64,000 bases of DNA from Folioceros fuciformis (Eukaryota > Anthocerotophyta > Anthocerotopsida > Anthocerotales): the NCBI GenBank assembly GCA_049999805.1, contig JBNGIO010006370.1:373212-437211 (forward strand), in the 5' to 3' direction. The position numbers and the translations under genes were made by a program. Below are positions 40,120-50,488 of this stretch, piece after piece. Numbering within the stretch: the first letter of the stretch is position 1; each line of letters starts with the position of its first letter. Under the pieces are notes generated by a model. That model did not search any database. It saw only the letters and a program-made list of their open reading frames with translations, and was not told the DNA's origin.

Positions 40120-42159
40120 CATTGTAAGCAGATTTTGGTCATTTTCCTTTAGGAGATCACTCTTAACGTCCTTCGAAGAGGATTCTCTGGCGATCCTAAT
40201 CCGTTGGTCTTCTTCGCGTTCGACAGACTGGTCACTGCATTCTTTTGAGAGCGTAGCTTCGCGACAGTTGAGAGTGGGAATCTCTGTACGACGCGTGGTG
40301 TCCACCTATCGCTATATTCCGTGCAAGGATGCGACGGATATGAGTGCCAGTGGTGGAAACTAACAAGGGGTTGGTTCTTTGCATGTCTCTGCATGTGGAG
40401 CTAGAGGTTAACTTATCGACATCAAGACAGCTCGGTGACAGTGGTGGCAACTGGTGAGCTGAAGTGGGTGGGAAATTCATGTACAGGACCCACCACAATC
40501 GGGCTACTCGCGAAGATGTCTTGCCAAATATGGATCTTGTCCAGAATGCACTATGTAGAGACCATGAGTTTCTTGACGCTAGCTTTCTTTACGCGGTGCC
40601 ATGGCAACCGGTTGTCCCCTCGTCTCGTGTCGGGGTAGATGGAGTTTTCCTTCCTCGTTCCTCTTACGTATGTAGATAGAATAAGTGATTTTTTCTATGT
40701 GTGAAAAGCCTAAGCTCCTGTTTCATGTTCTTCTTAACTCTTCATTTGGTTTGGTTAATGAAATCTCCATTGGTCGCTCAGTTTTCCCTGACTTTGAATG
40801 GCCATCTTGTCACAGCAATCTGTTTGTTACCCAAAGATATTCAAATCCTTTTATTATAATAGGTTGTACTTGTTTTCAATAAAAAGATTTTATATAGATT
40901 AATTTTCCAAATTGCTTCTAGAACTTCAGAAACTTGCCTCTAGCCTGAGATGAGATTGTTGATACCCAATCCGTGACTTCAATATCATGTGATGTGATGT
41001 GATATACAATCTTGGTTTATGTTGTAATAGAAAAAACCTTCATCTCAATGTGTGGTCAAGCTAGTTCACCAAATTATACTAACATCGTGGTTTCTTAGAT
41101 CTTTAAGGGAGTATTAGACCATCATTGATCATAACATAGCCAGCAATAACAATCGGACTGTCTTTCTTTGGTTGTGTCCAACCAACTACTTTACATGGAA
41201 ACAATACTGAGACATAATCCAATTGCTGGTGTTGATTATAGTCTAATTGCTGTTGCTCATCATAGTCCAATTATTGGTGCTGATCATCATCCTATCTCTG
41301 CCTCTTATCGTTAGAAATGATTTCCTGAGTAGCGAAGATGATCTTCATAAATGATTCCCCGAGCTTCATAGCAAAGCTGATGAAAAGAAGTTGCAAACTA
41401 AAACCCTAAACCCTAACCTCAGTGTCAAATAACTCCCTTGCAATCTCATATGAGAGAGCTCTTGGCTTTGCTTTCTGGCTTATTGTGTCCTATACCTCAA
41501 TGTTTGTAGATGAGAACATCTGAAATTGTGAAGGAGTAACTCTGCATATGCAAGCCAGAGAATGCAATAACTCTTTTGAAGCATGAGAATGTCCAATATC
41601 GATCTACTGGAAAAGGAAAAGGAAAGGAAAATGCTCCCGGGAACAGAGGGGAACAAACTGAGGAAGGGAAGAGCGAAAAGTGGAGGAGCGCGGATTCACA
41701 GGGATCCACCTGCACGCAACAACAGCACACTTTAGGACAGTCGTGTGGATGGTTTGGTTTGAAAGTTGAGAGGGAGGAGGAGGCGGTTGGACTGCACGCC
41801 CAAACGAAACGCGCAAATAGAACAGTGCGTCAGCAGGGCGGCTGTTTGAACTTACTTACATACAGACATATATAATTTAGGCAAGATTCAAATTTCACGG
41901 CCCTTGATTTGGGGCAGAGTTTGGCGCCATGGCTGCCACGCGGGGGGAAGCGGGTGCCAGGTTGGACCCACGTAGGAGCAGGCATCACCGGGTGGAAGGA
42001 GGGGCCATGTTCCCGACCGGCTCCCGACGGGCTCCTACGGGTCCCGCCGGAGCCCGCCTTTTCTTCTCTCTTCTGTTCTGCCCGCTGGCCGCGAGATGAG
42101 ACCACGAGCCAAGCCCAGCTCCAGACTGAGGAGAGCAAGGAAAGCTTAGCTGGTTGAGG
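40120..42159. other. Intergenic region with a telomere-like telobox
   Basis: About 2 kb, AT-rich from 40700 to 41500, without a recognisable gene. At 41401-41418 there are two and a half plant telomeric units (aaaccctaaaccctaacc), a telobox-like site. The 41900-42150 stretch becomes GC-rich and probably belongs to the upstream or leader region of the IQD gene. Confidence 0.45.
41401..41418. promoter_or_regulatory. Telobox (short interstitial telomeric motif)
   Basis: The sequence aaaccctaaaccctaacc is seen directly. In plant promoters teloboxes bind TRB/PUR-type factors and often sit near ribosome and growth genes. It lies ~1.2 kb from the visible IQD coding sequence, so a regulatory role is uncertain. 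Confidence 0.5.
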
Positions 42160-42559
42160 NNNNNNNNNNNNNNNNNNNNNNNNNNNNNNNNNNNNNNNNN
42201 NNNNNNNNNNNNNNNNNNNNNNNNNNNNNNNNNNNNNNNNNNNNNNNNNNNNNNNNNNNNNNNNNNNNNNNNNNNNNNNNNNNNNNNNNNNNNNNNNNNN
42301 NNNNNNNNNNNNNNNNNNNNNNNNNNNNNNNNNNNNNNNNNNNNNNNNNNNNNNNNNNNNNNNNNNNNNNNNNNNNNNNNNNNNNNNNNNNNNNNNNNNN
42401 NNNNNNNNNNNNNNNNNNNNNNNNNNNNNNNNNNNNNNNNNNNNNNNNNNNNNNNNNNNNNNNNNNNNNNNNNNNNNNNNNNNNNNNNNNNNNNNNNNNN
42501 NNNNNNNNNNNNNNNNNNNNNNNNNNNNNNNNNNNNNNNNNNNNNNNNNNNNNNNNNNN
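42160..42559. other. Assembly gap of 400 N
   Basis: A run of 400 N. The initiation codon and the first part of the IQD gene lie inside or before it. Confidence 0.95.
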
Positions 42560-44605
42560 GGGGGATCATCGGCGTGAAGAAGGCGGCTAAGGGCTCCGGC
42601 TCGCCCGCGTCCGACAGGGAGGAAAATGCCGGGAAGAAATCCAAGGATGAGGTGAGGTTGCGTTGCCCTGCGTGCATGTGCATTGGCATTGGTGGAGGAG
42701 GCGGGGAGGGGGGAATTTGGTGCGCTTGGGGGATCCTGGAGGAGAGTGTGGAGTAGTGTTTGGAGTAGGGAGTGTTGTGTTCCGGAGACGTATGGGGGTT
42801 TGAAGGATGTCGATCTGAGTGGAGGAGAGGATAAGAGCTGAGGCTGAGCGTGGCTGTGAGGATTGGTGTGGTGTGGTTTGGTGTGGCAGAGGAGGAAGGA
42901 AAACGATAAGTCGAGGAGGTGGGGCTTGTGGAAGTTCTCTTCCGACGAGGACCATGAGAAGGGGAGCAAGGCGGCGCGGAAGGAGGTCCAGGGGGAGAGA
43001 GGGAACGGGGGAGCTGGCAAGGCCGTAAGTGGCGAGCCGGATTACGTCTCCGGGTTCGAGTCGCCTGCTGCGGGCGGGATTGTGGAGCTGGAGATCAATG
43101 CGCCTCAGGCTGCCTTGTCGTTGAAGGCTGTGAAGGAGGAGTGGGCTGCCGTGCGGATTCAAACGGCGTTTCGGGGATTTCTGGTGCGTTTACGTGGCTG
43201 GATAGCTGGCTGGGAGTTGAAATGAGTGTGCTGTGAGTTTAGCTGAGCTGAGCTCGGAAAGTGATGGTGTGGCAGGCCAGGAGAGCGTTGCGAGCGTTGA
43301 GGGGGCTTGTTAGGCTACAGGCCTTGGTGCGGGGGCATACCGTGAGGAGGCAGGCCGCTATCACTCTGCGTTGTATGCAAGCTCTGGTGAGAGTGCAGGC
43401 TCGAGTGCGGGCCCGGCGGGTGAGGATGTCCAAAGAGGGCCAGGCTGTTCAGAGGAGGCTCGAGCTGCACCGCAGCCAGGAGATGGTGCTGCGGGAATCT
43501 GAGGTGCGCCCGGTTTTTTATGTGGACTTCTACAAGGGTGACGCTGGGTCTCTGTAGGGTGTTTATTTTCCTTGCTCTTGTTTGTGTCGAGAGTATGCTG
43601 ATGATCAGGAGGTGATGGAGGCAGGATGGCTGGTGCGGGAGCCACGGCAGCGTGCAGGAGATACAAGCCAAGCTGCAGCAGAGGCAGGAGGGTGTGATTA
43701 AGCGGGAGAGAGCCATGGCATATGCCTTTTCCCATCAGGTACGAGAATGTACACTCATCGCTTGGTGGCAACGCAACGCGCTCTCTTGCTTGCAATTTCT
43801 TTCTGACATTATTCAAGTGCCGCTGCAGTGGCGCGCCAACTCGAGAGCAAACGTGCCGGTTTATATCAACAATTCGGAGACAGACAAACCGCACTGGGGC
43901 TGGAGCTGGCTGGAGAGATGGATGGCAGCCAGGCCTTGGGAGAACCGTATTTTGGACCAGAGCCTCAAGGACGGCTCTGATACTCTGTCGCTCAAGAGCT
44001 ACGACCACGGTAGCTACGACGACTGTCTGAGTGGGAAGGGAGGCGTCAAGTCCAGGCTGAGCCTAGGGCGGGTTAGTATCCCCAGCTCCAGAACTTCTCC
44101 CACAGCCTTCACCACCTCCCTGCACAAGTCCAGTGCCGGAGCCACTGCCAACGTCCGCATCTCCTCCGTCTACAGCTCCGACCAGCAGTCTGAGGGTAGT
44201 CCGACATCTTCCAGCCGGGGCACCCCAAGATCTTCAGGACCAGCGCTCAGCACTCAGCAGCAGCAACCTCAGCAGCAGCAGCAGTCCACCTCAACAGCTC
44301 CCAAGGCCAATGTGGTGGTCGCCCGGATAGACGAAGCAACAGGGAAGCCCCGTTACCTGGCTGCCACCAAATCAGCAAGAGCCAAGGCCAGATCCTCCAG
44401 CCAGCCCAAACAGAGACCTGCTGCCGAGGAGGCCCAGGCCAAGAAGAAGCGCCTCTCGCTCCCTGCTCCGCCTGCCAAGACCAGCAGCAGTCCCGACTCC
44501 GCCAAGAAGATCTCTGCTGCCACTGTCAAGACGGAGCGGCCACTCAAGTCCTCTGAATCCGGTTCTGTCACCCCCAACGGAGATGGAAGGAGGCCCTTCC
44601 GCTGA
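42560..44605 (+). CDS. IQD protein (IQ67 domain calmodulin-binding family), 5' end missing in gap
   Basis: Visible exons are 42560(gap)-42651, 42890-43183, 43276-43503, 43625-43738 and 43829-44605, all in phase. Exon 1 ends in a basic segment ([10 protein letters not shown]...KKSKDE) and exon 2 has [15 protein letters not shown], like the usual IQD N-terminus. The IQ67 region spans the intron between exons 2 and 3, as is typical: [13 protein letters not shown], then [20 protein letters not shown] and [20 protein letters not shown]. The C-terminal DUF4005 motif is [19 protein letters not shown] proteins bind calmodulin and act as scaffolds on microtubules, at the membrane or in the nucleus. 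The C-terminal tail is rich in Ser, Gln and Pro. The Met cannot be located because of the gap. Confidence 0.9.
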
Positions 44606-46304
44606 TGGACATCCTTTTTTCCTTCCGACCCCCATTCATGCAAGTGCCGCTTCCCGGCACTGGTATATGGTTGTAACATCCCGAGTCTAAATTATCCAAC
44701 ATCCAAGTTCGGCAGTGTAGCGAAGAAAAGGTTTGCCTTGTAAGGCACATCAGGTGAAGGCGTCGTGGAGCTTCTTCTTCAACATCTTGTTCGGCGATCC
44801 AGGGTTTCATTTCCAGTGTTAGGCCTGTTCCATCCACACATGTTGAGATCTGACTTGTGGGAGCTAACTGCCTCTACGTTGTTGGCAGTAGTCAGTCCTT
44901 GCAGGCTAAGCAAGGACGGCTAACGTAGCTGTCCAAAGCTGCCTCGCGAACCTCAGCTGGCAGCGACTGTTGAACGGCTTTCGCTTTTCACGCTTTTGTC
45001 TTGAAAGACCACCCATGGACCGGCTCGTGGTCCGAAGATGACAAGACGAGCCATTGTCTGTCACAAGTGTAAACGAGGTACAATGTGAAACCGACGAATC
45101 GGGTTGAGAAATAGCCGCCCATTTGTTCGGCACGTTGGGCAAAAGTCTGTGCTCTGGTATTTACACAATATCTTATTTCACTCATTTTGTTTGATATGTC
45201 CTCATGTATATCCGTTTTTCATAAAATACGCACTACAGGCAAACTCCGCTGTCCGTTTCGGCGTGGCGTATTAAAATCAGCCCCGTGGCATATTAAGATT
45301 AGGCACAGTAGTACAATCCCATTGGCGAAGAAGAGAACCTAAGTAGGGACCATTGTTATTGAAATGCATGGGCCATGGTAAGGATTTTTTCAAGGAGTGG
45401 TAGCGTTTCCCCTATGTGACGTGGTGGTAGCGTTTCCCCTATGTGACGTGGTGGCATTTTGGGTGGCATTTTTCCAGCAATGGGTTTTGATTGCACTACA
45501 AAGGGCTTTGGCAAAATTTTCGGACAACATCAAGCACCACGGATGCAGCTTTAGCGGCCCATGTGGTAAGTAGGCCATACCTTATACTTGAATTTGACAT
45601 CTTATGGGCGATAGGGAGTCACAAGCTAGGTGGACGAGGGGGTTAGGCTCCCATTCTTCGCTTTTCCCCATTATGGATTGTTCCCCTTGTCACGAGGTAG
45701 ATGAACTTCTATCTCTTTTTTTCTATAAAGTCTTGAAGTTTCTTTATGGAACATGGGATCATAGCAAGATTAACCTAAGTTCGTTTTGTCTGTTCCTTTA
45801 ACAGGTCGTTTGCCCTTTTGTACTCCTAATATATTCGGCAATAGAGAGGGTTTGAGTGTTTGATTTAGAGGAAGGAAATGAGTAAGTAAGATCCCTTGGG
45901 GAAGACCCCTATTTGTGGTGGCTCACTTAATGGCCCTTTCTCTTACCACCTTGTCAATTTCATATTGCTTGATATCTCTATGATGGACAATATTCATATT
46001 TTCAGGCCAAAAGGTTGCATAAGGGAAGCTTTCCAACTTTTTTTTTCTACATATTTAATTCACATTGGTTTGAAGGTAAAGATTTCCAAGTGCACTTTGA
46101 GGTTCGCTTCCAAGAAATTGTCTCCTTTGGTCTTCCAAGACATTTCACTTTTCATGGCCTCGCTATTTGGATTTCTTACATAAAAAAGGAACTTCACTGA
46201 CTACTCAACACAAGCAAGCGACTAGCTACTCAGCACTCATACGAGTCCAACTTTCATACGTCCCAAGCTCTGCACTCATGGACCTCGTGCTCTAAGAAAT
46301 GACA
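44606..46304. other. Gene-free, increasingly AT-rich region
   Basis: About 1.7 kb after the IQD gene with no recognisable gene. It includes the 27-bp tandem duplication at 45401-45454. It begins the AT-rich interval that runs to ~49.85 kb. Confidence 0.4.
45401..45454. repeat. Exact 27-bp tandem duplication
   Basis: The unit tagcgtttcccctatgtgac followed by gtggtgg occurs twice in direct succession. Confidence 0.85.
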
Positions 46305-46649
46305 ACTGATTACTTCAATCACAATCATGATTACAGTGTCTACATCCAAGGGGTAGTTAACATGAAGATGCACGTTCTAAATGTGTTTGTTGGGTTCCCA
46401 AATTCTATAAATAAAGCAAGGATCTTGAGTAATTTAGGCCTTTATCAAAAAGCTATGGCAAGAAATATCTAGAATGGTTAGCACATTAATGTGAGCAATT
46501 TTAGTTTCAAGGAGTACATTGTGGGACACACGGGATTTTCATCATTGCTATGGCTGCTTACACCATTTCCGAGCAAGTACCTGCATTCTTCTACCTGCAT
46601 GGTGGTAGAACGAGCATTCAAAAAGCTTAAAGGCACGTGGAGAATGTGA
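46305..46649 (+). mobile_element. Relic of a PIF/Harbinger-type DDE transposase
   Basis: One frame of 115 codons shows the conserved middle of a DDE_Tnp_4 transposase, with two internal stops near 46466 and 46475. Recognisable blocks in family order are YSVYIQGVVN (around the first catalytic Asp, which is replaced), NVFVGFPNSINKARIL (family consensus vGfPGSvhDsrvl, with the Asp lost here), YIVGHTGFSSLLWLLTPF (consensus yivGDsgyplspwLltPf, Asp replaced by His), and MVVERAFKKLKGTWRM (consensus vvERAFGrLKgrWRil). The catalytic residues are mostly gone, so it is inactive. Terminal repeats were not found. Confidence 0.7.
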
Positions 46650-47820
46650 GGGACAAATGTTTGGAAGACTTGACATGGATACATTGTGGGCACTCATGAT
46701 GTGTTGTTGTTGTCCACATAGCGTACTAATTGAACGTGGAAAGATGGGCTATGACATTTGGTCTTGCCTTATATGAGTTGTCAAAGGATCATCCAACAGT
46801 AGGTGTCTCTTCCCTATGGTAGAATCCAAATTCAATTCAAGCTTTGAGCTTGAGGCAGAGTCACTACAACCCATTGTAGCTAACATATTGCCTCTAAAAC
46901 TAGGCTTGGGGCCAAAGAGGCCGCCCTCGAGGTCGGCGTCTTAGTGTACAGATGATTCCAAGTGGGCTCAACATTATTGTATGAAAATCTAGGATCTTCA
47001 GGCAACCACAAGGGCCAGCTCAAGGGTGGCCCTCGTTAAAGAAACCAACTCTTGCACCTTCCCTTTGACTCCAAGGTAAGCAGCTACATTAGTCCCCTCC
47101 CCTCTTTGAAAGTGCCCCTCTATAGAAAGTGCCCCTTGCCTTGCACTAAGGGGGGCCTTTGGCGAAGGTGCATCTTGTTTGGTTGATGGTGTCTCCCCTC
47201 TTATAGGGGTTCTTTTCCCTACTACCTCCCATAACTTTAGATTCATTATCAATCTAATTAGCTACCTGCAAAATATAAACTTGTGCAGTGTACACACTTT
47301 CGTTAGTGTCTTAAATCCTTGGTGTGTGAACGGCCTTGGTTCATGATTACTGTTGTAAGGACATTAATTTGTGTAGGTACGAGGCTTCGTCAAATATTTG
47401 AAATGCGAGATCTAAGCTAGAGGTAGTTCATAACTTATGGAGGTAATATAGAACTTATATTACTCCTCGCAAGGACTTTGAGTTTTTGGCGTTCCTGTGG
47501 TATCTTCGGATTTTGTTTATAGGTTTGTGGAAGCAGCTTTTGATAAAGATTTGGCCCATATCATGGACCTTTTACATATTAGTGACTCTCATATTGTGTT
47601 TGGTATTCTTTCTTCTTACTTTGCACGGTGACTGTTAAGCATGCTTGTATGTTGTTGCTTAGGTGCATGTTTAGTAGTGTTTCATCAAATATTTAATCAA
47701 GATAATATATATATAGTTAACAACATAGACATTGAACTAAATGTGTGGATGTGGTTGCAATAAGACTCAAGTAGGATACACAAATGCCTAGCTCAGCGAT
47801 ATTCACTATAAATGTAAGCT

Positions 47821-48219
47821 TATAAAAATTGAAGTGTCCTTCAAACACCATAAAATCTCCTCCACATGCATCCACACTTCTCAAGAGCTATAAGCTTGTA
47901 AAAGTGCAATATTTACTTCTTTTATAAACTACAAAATCTCCTCCACCTGGTACCACACTTTTTAGAGATGTAAGCTTGTATTTCTCTTAACCGTGCTTTC
48001 TCTCAAATAGGCTTTCTCAAGAAGGACCACTCTCTTGAGTACATAAGCTTGGAAGTCCATTGTCGTGTTAGAAATCCAATTGAGGTGTGTGTGTGCAGTT
48101 TACAAGACCATGTGACCCAATTGTGGATTTAAGATGCTAAGCTACAGCTCTAAGAAGTGTGGATGCAGGAGGAGGAGATTTTGTAGTGATTGAAGCAAGC
48201 AAACACTTCACTCTTATAG
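47821..48219. repeat. Imperfect inverted repeat (fold-back or MITE-like element)
   Basis: Arm 1 (47821-47900) contains aaaatctcctccacatgcat, then ccacacttct and agagctataagctt. Arm 2 (48136-48219) is its imperfect reverse complement (aagctacagctctaagaagt, then gtggatgcagg and ggagattttgtagtg). A second direct copy of part of arm 1 lies at 47928-47980. The arms would form a hairpin with a loop of about 235 bp. No coding capacity is seen. Confidence 0.65.
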
Positions 48220-48889
48220 AGTTGCATCACCATTATGCAATGCTTAATATGTGTGTAATGTGATGTGGTGTGAATAGTTATTAAATGATGAACCATGCAT
48301 GAGCGCAATGTTAGCAGCGCAACACAACACGACTACACTATCTCAATAGAACTGTTATGCCTTCTCCAATTTTCTTATCAAGCGTCAAGAAGTTCAACAA
48401 TCAAAATATGCAGGCGTATAGGAACATCATAGGTTGCCGCACCTTCGAATGTGTCGTCAATGATTTGGCGTGGAAGAAGGCTTCCTTAGACATGTCTTTG
48501 GAGGGATGGTTTTTTGGCCATGGAGGTCTTTGCCCACCCTAGCTACCTTTCTAGGCCCTCTCGACTCCAATTTTGACCTCTTATTCTCTGCTCTAGGATT
48601 CCTTCCTTCTTAAAGATTTTAACTTAGGTGTTAAGAAGGAGGTTTTCCCTTTATAGGTATCTCTTCAGCAAGCAAGGGACTCTTCGCCTTTAGAGGCTCA
48701 AGAGACCCCATCTTCTTCCACCTCCTTTTCTAGAGAAGGGTTGAGGGGTCTTTATGCCTTCCTCTTGGAAAAGTAATATGGCCAAGCACTAATTGCCCTT
48801 CTTTCGGACTCATTTATACCTAGGTCTTTTTTATCTCATATTCGCTCTTATTTAGGTAAAGAAGTGAGCTCTTAGCTTGTGGCTCGATC

Positions 48890-49476
48890 ATGTATCCAAG
48901 TGTTTCAAATCCTACCATCAACTTTCGCTACCGCGATGAGATTTTGCTTAGGTTTAGCTCACCTCTTGGTTTTCTCTCTCTACAGGTAGGTGTGAGGTTG
49001 CTATTGTCAACATCGGGTCCCATATGTCACATTGTCCCATTGAGGGGCATGGTATTGCTACTCATGATACAATTTAGGTTGCCTTTTTCTTAATGGCTAG
49101 GGAATGTAGGTTTCTTTTAATATTTTGTGCAATGGGTTTTCTCCATGGTGAAAAAGGTTTGTGTCGCTAATATGATTACCATGGATCGTACTAAGGATTC
49201 GATTTGCGAGCATGTCATCATCAAGCCCCCTTAATGGACGACCGAGGGTTGTGCAAGTGCCTAAAGTCCATAAGTGTTTTTCTTCTGCAAAATGGGTACA
49301 TTTTCATCCCCTTTGCCCTTGAGACCTATGGGGCCATGGGCAAGGATGTTTCAAGGTTCATCAAGGAGTGTGCACATGTGTATTATGAGATTCTTTCTCT
49401 TTCCTTTATGGTCTCTTCTTTTGACAACGTGCATGTAGTGCTTTGCAAAGAGCATTGGCCAAAGCAGCCTTTATAA
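48890..49476 (+). mobile_element. Possible retroelement (LINE-like) C-terminal relic
   Basis: The stretch 49204-49476 reads NGYIFIPFALETYGAMGKDVSRFIKECA in one frame, similar in style to the segment after the reverse transcriptase in non-LTR elements of algae and early land plants (FxPFALETYGxxG, then a helix ending RECA). The preceding 48890-49093 frame may belong to the same element. No reverse transcriptase motif is preserved. The call is from memory of the family pattern and is weak. Confidence 0.3.
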
Positions 49477-50488
49477 TAGCAATAAGCATATGTCAAGTTG
49501 CTTGTTGACACTTTTGGTAGGTAGGGTTTTTATTATTCCACATCACAACATTTTGGAAGCAGTAGATAGTTTTGAATGATGTTCTAAGGGGCTTATATTT
49601 GTTTTTGGCCTTGGTCAAGTTGTTCCTCCTAGATGAGACTTTATCAGACTTTACCTCTATTTTTCAGTAATAAAAAATAACATATTTTTTGAAAAGTTGT
49701 CCATAAAAACCAGCCCTAACCTTCCTTTTCAACTCTCCCAAATCTTTTGTAATTTATAATAGTTCTTCCGTCCTAGTTGAACTCGCGCGGTCTTTCCAAT
49801 GTAAAAGTCCTTGCATCCTAAATAAATATAAACAAATAAAAATTATGTCTTTTACGTAACCAGGGCCCGTGAGAACGGCGGTATTGACTCACATTGTTTT
49901 GGCGCTCACTGTGACTCCCGCAGCTCGTGAATCTGTTATCTAGCAGCAGGCAGACATAGAAAAATCACCTGGCCCCAAGGAAGAGAACCATGTGAAGGAC
50001 AGGTAACCAGTTTGACGGGATGGCGTATTCACGTGGCTTGAGGCCGGTGAGGGCCGCGAATCCCCGCGCTCCCAGCAGCCGGGGGATCCCAACGTGCCCG
50101 GCGCTTCAGCTCCCACTTGCCCTGCCTTCACGTTGCAACTGATAAGCGTTGTGTTCCGAAATCGGAGGGGAGCATTACCAGTTCCAGGATGTGGTACAGG
50201 CGGGCTACGTCCGTCTGGGCGCGCGCTGCAGCTTGCCTGCTCCACCAGCCGCCTGGTGCTCCAGTCCGCAGCGTCGGCGATGGAGCGGCGGGAGCTGGAG
50301 TCAGATCTGAGGTCGGGGCCTTAGCCGGATCCGGATCCGTCGGGGGTGCAGCAGCTGTAGCTGGACGCGGAGCAGGGAATGCTGACTCGGGACGATGGCT
50401 GCGTGCTCCGCCGTCTGTTGCACTTCTTCCTTGGCTTCTGGCTGCCGGGTGAGTTCGAGTTGCTTTAGGTTGCAATAAGGATACGAGG

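Larger units (their letters stand above)
46650..50394. other. AT-rich gene-poor region with element relics
   Basis: About 3.7 kb without a recognisable host gene. It holds the fold-back structure at 47821-48219 and a possible retroelement relic at 48890-49476. Composition turns GC-rich near 49.86 kb, where the upstream region of the NAD(P)H dehydrogenase gene begins. Confidence 0.45.

Noticed and set aside
42154-43020. Long open frames crossing 42160-42559
   Set aside because: They are open only because the run of N has no stops.
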